Assembly: GCF_032118995.1 (NCBI RefSeq) | Contig: NC_092651.1 | Location: 22,614,349-22,678,348, forward strand | DNA from: Asterias amurensis | Taxonomy: Eukaryota; Echinodermata; Asteroidea; Forcipulatida; Asteriidae | Reading direction: 5' to 3' | DNA length: 64,000 bases | Shown: one piece after another, positions 1 to 14,600 of the stretch | Position numbering within the stretch: position 1 is the stretch's first letter | Layout of the letters: each line of letters starts with the position of its first letter | The notes under the pieces: model-generated | What the model saw: only the letters and a program-made list of their open reading frames with translations | Databases searched by the model: none | What the model was told of the DNA's origin: nothing | Program-made: the position numbers and the translations under genes

Positions 1-2600
1 AAAATTGGCAAACCAGGTGCGCTTATACAATATATGTTAACTTGTTTCATGACGAAAGTAGGAAGTCAAAATTGTAAAATGGTGTGAAAAATACACCCAC
101 ACCCAGGTACAAATAATATGCTGTTTGGATGACATGCTATTATTAATCATGCCCTGTCAAGCATGTCAACGCGCATTGAATTGCATTTTCTGTTTTGACA
201 ATTCCTATAACATTGTTTATCTCGCTTACTTCCTCAAATATTGGCCATTAGTGGACATGATGATACTGAAAGGTGTGCAGTGAGTGTATAAAGCCTTGCA
301 CTCTGGTGATGCAAGTACATCAATGTATGGTACATTTTGGAAGTTCAATGCCTCTGGGCTGGGTACTGTATTGTAAAATGCAAGTCATTGTTACAACAAT
401 AAGTATTGTGTTATTCAGTGTGTTTACTTCGTTAGTGACAATATTGTCCAGGGTTCCCCCTAGTCACCAGGTATTTTCAAAGCTGTCTGGCACAGTGGCA
501 GTCTGTAAATTTGTCATTATGTTTGTCAATGGGAGACTTTTGTGACACCTGGTTTTGCTATGCTTTAGCTTTATTCATTGTTCTCCTCTTGCTCAGCACT
601 ACATGTACATGTAATGTAAACAATGGAAATTAACCTGGTCTGAGTCTGCTGCCACCTAATGTAGCGTTTCAAAGTCTCCCATTGAAACAAGGTCTTCGGA
701 AGACTCTTTGGTTTTGAAAGCGCCATAGTGCAATCTGAGACATTTTAAATGGATTTATTTTGTAAATAGACTGATCCATTAGGCTCCGCCCACGACGCAC
801 GTGTGAGCAAGAACACGTGAGCCTCTCCAATGCCATTCTACACAACTCTGCCGCGCGCACCAAGCAAATGCGCACGCATGTCGGACCTTATTTTGTCGGA
901 CTTTTGGTTGCTGAATGAGTTGTGATTGGTCAACACGCAATGGGGCGGCCAGAGCTTAATGGATCAGTCTATTCAGGGATGCCAGTTTTCCGGCTATTGC
1001 CGGAAATCCGCTTTTTCAAATTTCCCCCGATTTTTTCCAGCACTCTGTGTTTCATCTGGCCGGAAAAAGAAAAAAAGAAAAAAACTTTTCCGGCGCTCCG
1101 TATTTCATCTGGCCGGAGAAAATAATTACATTTTATTGAAGGAAAGAGCCACTGGCATCCCTGTCTATTGTATCTGAAGCCCGCCCCTCCCCCTTACTTT
1201 TTTTCTCTCCTCTTTTTTGGCGTATTGGCCACAATTTGGTAACATTGATATCAAGGGGGGTGGGGAATTCAAGATGGCCGCACCGTAATAAAGGTCTATA
1301 CCCTACAATGTACACTGGCATTGGCTACAGTCTTTCATATGTTGCATGCCTGTATCTACGGGCAAATCCAGAAACGAAGAACTATATGTGTCAGTATAGG
1401 ATTTGAGGCATTGCATGGTGAGGTATCAATGCGGTAACATCATGTGTGTATCTACTTGCCAGATAGAGTTTGTTCTGTAGAGAACTGTCCTGCTAAATAT
1501 TCTACTGCCGCGGAGTAGATTTATCGAAATGTTCGAGAGACTTCTCAGTTCTGAAAAGAACTGTCCTGCTTCTTAACTACTACCCGGGCCAAAGGTATAG
1601 AAAATTGGCTACTACTAACGTGTCAGGGAATGATATCAGTTTTGCTTAAATGCATAGCAAATATTGTAGACTGAATGCGTTTAGAGCACATTGAATGCTA
1701 ATTGGTAAAATTTAGTGATAATTTTTTATTAGCAACAGATTTTGTTGTTGCAGCATTTGTACATTATATATTGTATTTGTGCTTTATAAGAGAAATAAAA
1801 TCACTGTGTGTTTTTGGGATACACTCTTCAGTGAACAAGCCTGGGATTTCATCTACGTGTGGGCAAGGCAATTGTAATTTGGCGAAGGGCACATAAATTG
1901 CCAAATCTGAAATTCTTTCCATAGAGAACTTTTGAAGGGGCCCCCAAGACCAAACCTAGGGCAATAGAGGCTGGGTAAAGAAATATCAGGCCTGAGTGTT
2001 TTGAAACATCAAACTCGTCTAATTAGGCCCTTTTTGAAATAAGAGCTTGGGCTCGGCCGCCATCAGTTATTTTGAAAATATACACCTACTGGGCATAAAA
2101 CAACAGGTGGAAGAAGCCTTAAAGTTTAAATAAGCCCATACAAAAGCTGTGGTATCAAAAAGGGTTTAAGACAATTAAGTTTTGACAGCACTCAGAAACT
2201 CCTGCTGAAACGAAACAGGTTATCAGGCAAACTGCCAGGTAGTAAACATAATTGTCTGTGCCTCTGGTTGCCAACTAGAATCTGCTTTGAAAAACAATGA
2301 TAGAGGATTCAGGAAGTCTCCTACTCCATGGTTTATTAATGTTTCCAGAGCTCTTAATGTGTTCTACATATGTACAACCTTTGTGGAATAACAACTAATT
2401 TGTATGTTATAATGTTTATGTTATCATCATACACATCTCCTAGGCATTGCATAGGCTAACTGAAATAATAACGAACTTAAGTAATTTGCATGCTTTTGCG
2501 CTTGCACTCAGAGTTCAGTTTTTTTTTTCTTCTCAACAGCCTATCACATCCCTGTCATCTATGATCTAAATAATATCTTTGACCTGTTTTGAATTTGCAG
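1..2600. other. Repeat-bearing non-coding DNA upstream of the first recognised UBL3 exon
   Basis: No convincing coding exon is visible. The stretch is either UBL3 intron 1 or upstream sequence. Around 780-960 it is locally richer in CG dinucleotides. At 1000-1130 a block ending in TTCATCTGGCCGGA occurs twice about 60 bp apart. A dispersed repeat lies at 1465-1610. A promoter or first exon cannot be supported from sequence alone. Confidence 0.5.
1465..1612 (+). repeat. Dispersed repeat, copy 1 (GTAGAGAACTGTCCTGC type)
   Basis: The block has an ordered set of words: AGAGAACTGTCCTGC, CGGAGTAGATTT, GAGACTTCTCAGTT, CTACCCGGGC, AGGTA(T)AGAAAAT and GGCTACTACT. The same words in the same order occur at 36100-36224, so this is a repeated unit of about 140 bp. 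The phrase ACTGTCCTGC itself recurs inside the unit. It is not coding. Confidence 0.65.
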
Positions 2601-5600
2601 ATCATTCTACGATTGATCCATCCTATGAATGGCAACAGCAAGGAGTTTATGTTCACTCCAAACGATTCAGCCTCCGATGTAGCGCAATTTGTCTTTGAGA
2701 ACTGGCCACAAGGTAATAAAAGGATTGGATAATAAAAAATAATAATCATGTCTTCATTTTTCATGAAAATTATAGTGTAAATTCCATAAAACAAATTTAA
2801 ATGGGCAGTACAGAATAATAAAAAAATACACAAACCAGGGGTTAATGGGAATTGCATTGGTTAAAGGGAAGGGGCAGAGGGTTAGTTTGCCAGAAATTCT
2901 AAACAAACAAATTTCTTACATTGGGTAAAAAATATTGTTTGCTTTCTCTGTACATTTTTTTTCTCTTGCTGTGCCCAAATTTCCCCAACTACTTTGCCCA
3001 AATTTGGGTGGGCAGTTTGAATTCGCGCAAGATGTTGATTGCAGGCCTGAATTTCTTCTTAAAAAGGGCAAGGCCACTTTCATTTTGCAAAGGGCACTTC
3101 CATTGGAAATCTTTAAAATCTTTGGGGAAATTTCGAAGGGGCACCATGCCAGGACAAGAGCAACGAAGGAAACGGCCTCGTGTAATTCCAGGCCTAGATT
3201 TAATGAAGCCACTTCATGAATACATTCATGTACATGTACCGGGGGAGTTTCCTTCATGATCACCAGATGGTGACATAAACCAATTAGGACATTTTGAGAG
3301 CGTGTTCATGCGATTTAGTTTTTGGAGGTACAATGTATGTCTTCTCAGTTGTATACATGTACATTAGCCCTGGCGGCCTTACACTTTCGTTTTTTGTACT
3401 ACAGTGACGTCCTGGACATCCGGGTACATTTCTGGGGCGGAAAATTTTCACAGCTTCATAACTCAAATCTTACCTGCAAGAAAGCACCAATTTCAACAGA
3501 TTCACATTCCATGGCAGCATATGTTTTTCTGCGGTGGGTTTTGATCGTCATATATTCTTCACAAATCTGTCATTTTCATGAAATAATGCAGCTCCCAACG
3601 TTAAGGAATTCCCATTTTTGTTCGTACTCTCCCAGTATGCCGTGTGTACGCAAGACGCCGACACGCAAAATTTGAATTGTGTTGTTAACGCTGTGCAGTC
3701 AAGATACGGTGACCAAGAATTCATGTGTCTAAGCTTGCATCATGCGTCTTGCACGCGAATGTATACACGTACGCACATCAACAGACAACACTGTGAGAAA
3801 ACGATCGAAACAGGAATTTTTTAACGTTGGAAGCTGCATTATTTCACAAAAATGACGGATTTGTGAGGAAAATATTAGGACCAAAACCCACCGCAGAAAA
3901 ATGTATGCCGCCATGGAATGTGAATCTGTTGAAATTAGTGGTTTGTTGCAGGTAAGATTTAAGTTATGAAGCTGTGAAAACGGGCCTCAATAGTTAGGAC
4001 TCTGTTCCTGTGTACAGAGAAAGAGTCTTCTATATAGGGCTACATGTACATGTACCTGGTACTCGAGTACTCACATTACATGTAACAAAAATTGATTTCA
4101 GGCCTGGAGTTTCATCATTGAGAGGGCATCTTGACCATTTAAATGTTTGTGAAATTAAAACAAAACAAAATAAAATTATAATACAAATTTGATATTATTT
4201 TTATTTGCAACTCGCGCATATCAGCCTGATACACTAGCTTGAGCATCATTGGGAGAACCCTGAACAGATATATTGGAAAGCGTGATGGACTGTCATAGAA
4301 TGACAGGATTTACTGTCAAAAAAGAAAGAAAGAAAGACATGAAAAAAAGGGAATTAAGAGCTTGTGAAGACAGCGTTATTGCATGTTGGTTGTTTACTAT
4401 CAGCTTTGACAGGTGTGTGTTAAAAACATGTGCTTGGAAGCACACAGCTACAATGTACATCGTATACAGCTATTGATTATTACAAACTCTCCCCTAAGAT
4501 AGACTTAATGTCTCCCTGTCACTTCAGCCACCATTACATGGATGTCTTTGTAGCTTGGGGTACTTTCTGTTTTTTTTTTAATAGTCACAGTATGTGCCCC
4601 CTCCCTCCCCCCCTCTTTAAAACAAGCCACTTTGGATGTGTAAAAACAAACTTTTATACACATCAAATGAAATTATAAACACTGTTGTTCTTGAATTTTT
4701 TGTTTACCAATTGTTCATGTGAAAGAAACATCAACAAAGTTTGTTGACCTTTGTACAAAACATTGTAATGTATGTAGTTTGTACAATACAATTCACAATA
4801 ATCTTTATCAGATCCCAGTTCAGTTCTGTAGTTCAGAGCATGTTTCAAAACATCAAATGAAATTATAAACCATGTTCTTGCAATCGTTTTTGTGTTTACC
4901 AATTGGCCATGTGACAAAGCATCTTAAAAGTTTGTTTACCTTTGTACAATATTGCAGTTCAAAGTACAGTAGTATGGGGATTGTCAACTGTGTGTGTACA
5001 TCATTGAGTACTTGTTACTCAGTACTGTTAATTGAGTACTTGTTACTCAGTACTGTTCATTGAGTACTTGTTACTCAGTACTGTTCATTGTACATGTTCT
5101 TGTTACTCAGTACTGTTCATTGAGTACTTGTTACTCAGTACTGTTAATTGAGTACTTGTTACTCAGTACTGTTCATTGTACATGTACTTGTTACTCAGTA
5201 CTGTTCATTGAGTACTTGTTACTCAGTACTGTTCATTGAGTACTTGTTACTCAGTACTGTTAATTGAGTACTTGTTACTCAGTACTGTTCATTGAGTACT
5301 TGTTACTCAGTACTGTTCATTGAGTACTTGTTACTCAGAATAAAGATATTGACAAAATAGGGACACCGCCAATATAGGGCTAGATAGCTCAGTTGGTAGA
5401 GCGCCGGCATGTTAATCCGGAGGTCGTTGGTTCGAATCCCACTCTAGTCAATTCTTTGTTCAACCCCAGATATAAAGTTCATGTACGTTATCAGTGTTGT
5501 AAACACAACTTACTGTGTCATGAACACTATTTGAGTCAATAAAAAATTATTTCGTTGTACAGTACTTGCGATATGCACAACACATCATGTTGTATTACTT

Positions 5601-8600
5601 AATACATTGGGAGTAAGGATCCCCCTGTGTACTCATTCATCATGAAACTATTGTTTTTTTATTTCATTTTTCTCTCCTTTAGAGTGGGAAAGTGATCGCG
5701 TATCGTCATCAACTATTCTACGCCTCATTTATCAAGGAAGGTTTATTCATGGAAACGTCACCTTAGGAGGTAAATGATGTCTATGTTATAAAAACATGCA
5801 TTTCTCAGTGTTTGTGTCTGCATGACTTCATGTGCATTTGTATGAACCTCTCCCTAACCCAGGGCAGAAATGAGTGAATACATTTATTAGGCTTGCCAAC
5901 TTCACGTCTGTTTTTTTTTTATTTATTTTTTTTTATGTATACTCTTCAAAAACTTTGTTCATTCTGGGTGTGGGCTAGTGAAAAAAACTTGCAGGCAATC
6001 CACAGTTTTTGTTGACGTGTCCTGTCAACGAATGAAAAAAAGTTAAAAGAGAAATCCCAGATAACCTCTGGCTGACTGACAGTTAGGCGGTGTCTGAAAT
6101 GGCAACTTCAGCTACAGATACGGCTAGATCGCACACATACACATATGCCTATTCTTCAATGCTGGCAGACATGTTGATTTTGCCGTAGCTGTAGCAGAAG
6201 TCACGTTTCGGACACAGCCTTACATGTATATTACTGTCATCTTGGTCATGTTCGTTTTAAAGGAACACGTTGCCTTGGATCGAACGAGTTGGTCTATAAA
6301 AAGCTTTTGAAACCGTTTGTTATGAAATGCATATATGGTTAGAAAGATATTTTAAAAGTAGAATATAATGATCCACACAAGTATTACTCAAAGTTGCACG
6401 GTTTCCTTTTACATCGCGACTAACACGGTCGCCCATTAATGGGAGTCAAAAATTTGACTGGGATTGATAAATGGCCGACCGTGTTAGTCGACGAGGTAAA
6501 AAGAAAACCACGCAATTTTGAGGCATATTTGTGTACATCATTGTGTTCTACTTTTACAACATCTTTCTACCCATATAATGCATTTTAAAACAAATGGTTA
6601 CAGAACGCTTTTGAAAGACCAATCCATCGACCGATCCAAGGTAACTTGTTCCTTTAACTTTTCTGCACTATTACTGAATATACTTCCTTTCTATTATACC
6701 ATTAAGGTACCAGAATAATTGTTATTTCATTCTCACTTTGGTAATTTAAGCCCTTTTTGAAACCATAGCTTGTAGTTTGGGCTCTGCACACCTGTTTGAA
6801 GCTACGTATGGAAAGAGCATGGGGGAGGAAACTTCAGATAAATTGTTTACAAATCATGAACAAACCATTAACATTGCGAAGTAGGATTAACATTGCGAAG
6901 TAGGATTTTTTTTTTACCAAAAATAAAACATTCTTGCGAAATTTGGTTCAAGAATGTCCTGGTTTAGTTTAAAAAAAAACCTATGGAGCACCCTGATTCT
7001 CTGTCAGTATGACCTTATCAATACTCTGACACTACGAGATTGAGAAATGTAGCTGTTGCAAACCACTTACCAACCATGGTACACATGTAAATGCAAAAAG
7101 TAGATCATTGCCTGATGTTTTGACCCTAGTAAAGCCTGGTTCATACTTCCTGCGAATGCGAATGCGATGCGAATGTTGACGTCACAAAAATTCGCAACGA
7201 ATAATTCGCAGCAGTTCAACTTTGTTCAACTCACTTGCGAATATCGGTGCGAAAGGAGGGTTGTGACGCCAAATTCAGGTCAAATTCGCTTCGCATTCGC
7301 AGGAAGTATGAACCGGGCTTAAGAGTCTTTCTCAAAGGCTAACAAAACTTGGAAGGCTAATAAAAGAAAAAAAGAAGAGAAATAGACTCTGCTGAGATCG
7401 AAACGTCAGGCTAGGATATTAATTTTGTTTGCACTACAACAGTATTACATGATTGAATCACTCTGTCTGTACTCCATTCATTTGTTCACTAATCCTTCCC
7501 TCGTATACTTTATGTCTAGACCGTGAAATAACTTTTCACTAAGATAGGTATTTTGGGTCACGTTCAAAGACATGATACATTGGGTTAGGCCTTAGTTAGT
7601 TACGCATGGGAAACCAATGAATTTAAGCTGAGTTGGTATACTAAATGTTTGTGTTTGTTATTCTGCTACCAGGATGTTTTTTTTCTTCGAAACTTTAATT
7701 TCATTTTTCAAAGTTTATGGCTCATATGTATTGGATTGTAGTACACATGTAGTAGTTATTTTGTACAAATTAAGTTTGAACATTCTTTACATGTTTCGCC
7801 TTTTGTTCATTCTTTTACTTATCCATTATAAAAAAAATTTACTTCGGTTTTAACATGTACTGTCTATTTTCCTTTTTTTTATGCCATGATGTTTTTGTGT
7901 GTGTTTTGTGTTGTCTTGTGCATCCGTTTCTTGCCATAATAATGGCTTTAATAATTGAGTTGGAGCTTAATAGTACCCTTTTATTTATCAATTTCTTTGT
8001 TGATATTTTCTTGTATTTGTAAAACTGGACTGCTTTTACATGTTCATTGTAAAGCGTGTGGGATTGGGGTTTTAGAAACGTATTATTATTAATTTGTTTT
8101 TATTAGTAGTATTATTATTGTAATTATCGAGGCCTGGTGTTGATTATATTCATACGCGTACACTGTTAGTACCGAACCGTATTACTAATTAATCAGTGTA
8201 GTGTATACAGTATTGGTTTTTTCCTTTCAGTCTGTTAGTACCAAACCATATTTTATTTACTATTTAATTAGATAGGACCAGAAATTCCTATAAATAAATG
8301 GTTAACGTGCGGATACAACCATGTATTTAATCTCTTTTGTAATTGTGGAAATGTTGGCTCTGAAAAATGTTCTCACTCCTGAAGACGACCAGATTGTACT
8401 ATTTGAAATGTCGAGACAAAAGCGGCTCCTTTCAGGGCCAACACTCCCATGAAACAGATCTAAAACATAATTAAACCTGCAAGTTTACTATTCCTACGCG
8501 TACATGTAGTTATTTCCTATTATTCATAATTATATGCAAAGCTTCAAGCTTCACTTTAGATAGGACAGCTTATTGTTTTTCATTTTCATCCAGTCATTAA

Positions 8601-11600
8601 TCAGTTTGATCTTCACTTAATACTACAAAATGTGTGGCTAAATGTACACCATTTTCTCTCCAGTTTAATTGTTTTTTTGTTTTTTCATTTGTTCATTTCA
8701 GCCTTGCAGCTACCGGCAGGAAAGATAACCGTGATGCATCTTATGGCCAGGGAGACACTCCCAGAGCCCAATTCACAAGGTTTGTGTGAAACTATTATCA
8801 AAACCTGTCGACCGGGGGTCGATTTCACAAAGAGCTTAGATTGATCTTAACTGCAAATCAAATGTAGTTGCTAAGTAAAATGTGATGTCACGATACATCA
8901 ATCACTATGGTAATACCGACAATTTATCTTAAAGGCAGTGGACACTACTGGTAATTACTCAAAATAATTTTAGCATAAAACCTTACTTGGTAATGAGTAA
9001 TGGGGAGAGGTTGGTAGTATAGAACATTGTGAGAAACGACTTCCTCTGAAGTAACATAGTTTTTGAGAAGGAAATTATTTTTCTCGAATTTGATTTCGAG
9101 CTACAAATCTAGAATCCGAAAGCCGTAACTTCGTATGACATGGGTGTTTTTTCTTTCATTATTATCTCGCAACTTCAACGACCGATTGAGCTCAAATTTT
9201 CACAGTCTTAATATTTATGTATATATGTTGAGATACACCAAGTGAGAAGACTAGTCTTTGACAATTACCAAAAGTATCCATTGTCTTTAATGCTTTGTGA
9301 AATGGAGCCCAGGGCCCAATTTCATAGAGCTGCTTATAAATGCATAATTAAAAAGTAGCCAAGTACAACAAAATTATGCTCACTAGAATAAGGTTGCCAG
9401 CCAAAGTATCAAATATTACGTTTTGAGTGGCTTTCTCTAAAACCACATTTTCTTAGTTCTTAGGAAATATAGTTTCTCAAAGTGTTAAAATACATTATCA
9501 GCAGGTGCTGGTCATTTTTTTTCTTTCTTATTACCAAAGGTTTACCCGCCCTATGTGTCTTGAGAGAGCAGAAGTTCAATGCAGATTACCTTGTCTAGTT
9601 GCAACATACCAATTAAAATCAAATGTAGTTTACTGTACATACGTGTACATGCATATAGGGCATTTATATAGTGCCACTACGTCAATAACGCAGCGCATTA
9701 GATAGGGTATAGAGAATGTTTGATACACTTCTTAAATGTTCGAAGAGAGTCGGATTTCCTGACTGAGGTGGACAGTGCATTCCAGGTGTGGGGAGCAAAA
9801 TGTGAGAATGTGCGACTTGAGGCCGACTTAAGAAGCTTGATTGAGTTAGGTTCCATGAGGCGAGTAGTGTCGGCGAGTACTGTACTGTACATGTACATGC
9901 AGACTGTGTACATGTACAGGTACTTGCAAAAAAGTGGAAATCACCTCACATTATGACTCTCACGAGAGTCTTACTCCAAGGCCTTAGACATTTCATTAAC
10001 CACGGAAGATATTATTAGAAAAGTCTCCCCTATGAAACGTGAGGCAATTAACACATTGGAATTTGTCCATATCGATCTTCTCTGCATCCTTTTTCCATCC
10101 AAATCTTGATGCTGTCGTCACAAGTTATACAACCAAACCACTATGTCGGCGCCCTCGCTTGTCAAATGCAAGCCAGTGAAACTAAAAAGTCAATGTAATT
10201 CATCTGCACAAAAATGTTCAGAGGCTTTTTTTTTTCAACTTCAGAGAAACACGCATTTCCATAGATGAAACGACCTTGCCTCGTTTGAACAAATGGGCGA
10301 GGGAAGATTATTTTGGAAACGACACTGCAAAGCGTCCCATGTCCATATAGGACTCCTGTATTAAAACATTTGGAGCGTCGCAGATGTATTCATGGCAAAA
10401 TAAAGGATGACATAATGTGATGCATGTTTCACAGATCATGACAAGGATCTGTGTGTGGGCGATATAGGCCTAACAGTTGCTTTGTGACATCAATACATAA
10501 GGGTCTTAAAGGCAGTGGACACTATTGGTAATTGTCAAAGACTAGCCTTCATAGTTGGTGTATCTCAACATATACATAAAATGACAAACCTGTGAAAATT
10601 TGAGCTCAATCGGTCATCAAACTTGTGAGGTATGGATGAAAAATAAAAACACCCTTGTCACACAAAGGTCTGTGCGTTTAGATGGTTTATTCGAGACCTC
10701 AAGTTTTAATCTGAGGTCTCGAAATCAAATTCGTGGTAAATTACTTCTTTCTTGGAAACTATGGCACTTCAGAAGGTGCTGATTCTCACAATGTTTTATA
10801 CCACCAACCTCTCCCTATTACTTGTCACCAAAACAATACAATACAATAAATTGGGTTTTTATATAGCGCCATTTCATTTAGACCACAGCGCTTTAAACGA
10901 ACAATAGCAATGCAGATAATACAACAAATGAACAATAAAGCAATAAACAGACACTAAGGGAAAAGGTTTTATGCTAATAATTATTTTGAGTAATTACCAA
11001 TAGTGTCCACTGCCTTAAAAAGCACTGTACACGTTTGGTAATTGTCAACGACCAGTGTTCTCAATTGGTGTATCCCATCATAAGCATAAAATAACAAGCC
11101 TGTGAAAATTTGGGCTCACTTGGTCATCGAAGTTGCGAGAAATGATGAAAGAAAAAACACTCTAAGTTGGACGAATTTGTGTGCTTTCAGATAGGAAAAA
11201 AATACTTCTAGCTAGAAGTCTTTTATTATTTTAGTGAGAAATAACCTCTATCTCAAAAACTATGTTGCTCCAGAGGGAGTCGTTTCCCACAATGTTTGAT
11301 ACTATCAACAGCTCTCCAATGCTCATTACCAAGTCAATTTTAAGTATTTGTTTGAGTATCTACCAAACGTGTACCTTCCCATCAAAGGGAAGGCATACGT
11401 TTTGTAATCGCTTTTAAAATTAATGGCAATAATAACTGTAGAACTGTTATCCGAGACCTTTAAGTTTTCCAACTTATTTATAGTGATACATACATACACC
11501 AAGCAAAACACTGTCGCACACCAGAGTTGTATACTGTACTTCTGTTCTGTTTTATTCTGTTCTCTCGTGGGGGTATGGTTGCCTGGTTTATGACAACAAG

Positions 11601-14600
11601 TCAGGCTGTACATATATGTATTGCAAGCTGTATCAAATATTAATAGCAGTCCCTCCCTTTGAGCAACCCTCCCTGGCTGCAGTTGAACTTTAGGCTGCAT
11701 AGGAACAATATGAAAAGGGAACATGAACATTAACAAGTAGTGAAACAATAAACTTTAACGAACGGGCTATCGATATTAACCAAGGGTCGATGAGTTTACC
11801 TGAACACAATATCCCCAGAAATAACCCTCAAACTCCCAATTTTATGCCACATAAAATACACTTTGCATGCACAACATGAGAGAAAGTATGTTTGCTTTAC
11901 TCACCCAATAATGATCGATTTTGAACCCTAAAAACCTGCAATTCTGTGCAGCGTTGAGATTATCGTCTACATCAAAACGTTTGTCATGTGCTTGTAAACA
12001 AGGGCTCCGAAAGCGCAGTATTGGGCTCTTATCGCGCACGCGAAGCACGCCCTAAAACAATAACTTTTGGTAAGAAGCATACAGCAGCTTTCGATAGTAT
12101 GGTATACAGCATTTTAAGCGACGTTTCACTCCAAAGTAATTTTGAGACGTCAAATTCTAAATCTTGGGTCTCGAAAATCAAATTCGTTGATAAACATGCA
12201 TGTTGGGAACATGTGTAGTAAGCTTAATGTGTAGCAGCCATCCTGTTTTCTTCTTTTTAGTTGTGGCTGTCAATAAGTGTGATGCGGTACATACTGATTA
12301 CATTGACTCTCATTAGCAACTATTATATCTTACCACCAATCAGTGCCTCGAAGCCACAGGGCAATTAGCCTTTCTTTCATTGAAAATGTGCATCTTGTGA
12401 TGTTACCACGGTAACCTATGTACGGAAGCTGCGACAATAAGACCTTGCAACGTGTTTGGGGAATGCAAACAACATTGAGAACCGGACAGAGAGGAGTCTC
12501 TTGAATCTTGTGTTCACTGCGTTGTTTTGCATCTTATGTAACATAATTTTGCCCAAACAAATAGTTAAAAGGCCTGACGTTTCTACCCTAGCAGCGTCTT
12601 TCTCGAAGGCAAAAATTACAACATAACAAACATGAGCAGGTAACTAACTAACGGAAACAAAAGCATTGAAGTTACATAATTTTGTCATAAAGTTGGCGAT
12701 GACAACCCAACCTTAATTCAGTTGATGTCCATCTTATGTAAATAGTGCAACCAAAGCAATTGTCATCAAATTTCATGGCCCACAGGCCAAAGTGGTCGTT
12801 GAATTACACTTAGTAAAAGTGAAAAATTGCACACAAAAAAACATTTCAAACAGAATAAATAATCTTCAATCAAAATATAAAAAGACGTTAAACATTATAT
12901 ATTTTGGGTGGATTATTGTTCATTGACAAAAACTGCTTCACATACATTTAATAAGAATATACAATACCTATTGAAAATAGCAAATTAATTAATTTGAAAG
13001 GCGAGTTGGTGGCTGTATAAGGGAGACCTGGTAATTTTCCAATGTTTGCATAGTTTGAGCAGGGTTTGAGGACAATGAGTTTACCTAGATCTTATCATCC
13101 TAAATGGTCTCCTAGAGTCAACATTAGTTTTGTGGCGTGTCCGGGTGGTTAAGAGCACCAGACTCAAGCTCTTGTGTTTACTGATCGATTGACAGTGTGT
13201 GGGTTTCAATCCGGTCGGAGCACTTGTGTCCTTTGACTTGGGCAAGGTACATATAGGTACTTTACCACAATTTGCTTGTCCTTTGGATGGGACATTAAGC
13301 TGTACACTTATGTACAGTAAAATAGATGTTAAATTTGCATCGGGGATAAAGAATTATTAATTTTGGTTTTTACCCATACACCGTAGTGTATACTCAGTAG
13401 TTTTCTACCAAATTTTTGCATTTGTCTGCACATTATAAGCAAAGAATGCCTAGTGTCCCTTGGGAGTATACAGCCCTGAGCTGCCTGTAAGGCGCTTGTG
13501 TTTTTTTCATACAGAGTATCAACCTCTACCCTCGCATGTACCCATTTATACCACTGGGTGAAGAGAAGCTACTATAGTAAAGTATCTTGCTCAAGGACAC
13601 AAGTGTCACGACCGGGATTTGAACCCACACCCAGATAGTTTTTGTTGCATCTGGTACTAATCAAAAGAGTAACACCTGTGAAATGCAACAAATTTGTTTA
13701 AATTAATTTCTGTCAAAGGTAAACAAGTACAAAGCTTGCTTGTTAAGCCTCCATCATGTTCATGGAATCGGTTCGTAGTAGTAATTGAACATGAATAGTT
13801 GGAGCAGATAAACACAATTATTGTGAAAATGACCTCAAGTTTGATTGTATTATGAAGTCTTACACGGGACATGTCGTTACAAAAGCTCTTTTATAACAAG
13901 TAAGTTTTCAGATTAATGAGGTTCGCCCCAAGCTTAATGAGGCACTTCATGAAAGATGGCCTCCCGTTTCTGTTGTCAACATTCATGCAAAGCATGATAT
14001 CTGAGGTTACGCCTCACAGGAACACACAAAGTGTGGACGTATTTGTATGTATCCTTAACCTTTCTTAGAATGTTTAGAAATACTTACCAACTATTTCTAT
14101 AGCAAGATTATTTAAAGACCCAGACACTATTGGTAATTGTCAAAGACTAATCTTTACAGTTGGTGTATCTCAACATATGCATAAAATAACAAACCTGTGA
14201 AAATTTGAGCTCAATCGGTCGTCAAAGTTGCGAGATGATAATGAAAGAAAAAAACACCCTTGTCACACGAAGTTGTGTGCTTTCAGATGTTCGATTTCCA
14301 GACCACAAATTCTAAATCTGAGGTTTCAATATCAAATTTGTGGAAAATTACTTCTTTCTTGAAAACTAGGTCACTTTAGAGGGAGCTGTTTCTCACAGTA
14401 TTATACTATATCAACCTCTTCCCATTACTCTTAATCAAGAAGGGTTTTATGGAAATAATTATTTTGAGTAATTACCAATAGTGTCCACTGCCTTTAAATC
14501 TTTGCGTTGAAACGTAGTATCGAACCTGGAATTTCACGCAGGCCATGGCCTCTGGTGCGCTGGTCTTGACCTTGGTGCCCCTTCAAAAGTTGCATATTTT

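Noticed and set aside
1267..1290. AAGATGGCCGCACC followed by GTAATA as the missing first exon of UBL3
   Set aside because: The ATG context is good, but the splice phase would be 2 where phase 0 is needed.
3322..3914. Similar frames containing MAAYxFLRWV on both strands
   Set aside because: Same reason: they are the inverted arms of the element at 3441-3983.
5002..5338. CRISPR array
   Set aside because: The repeats are contiguous with no spacers, and the genome is animal.
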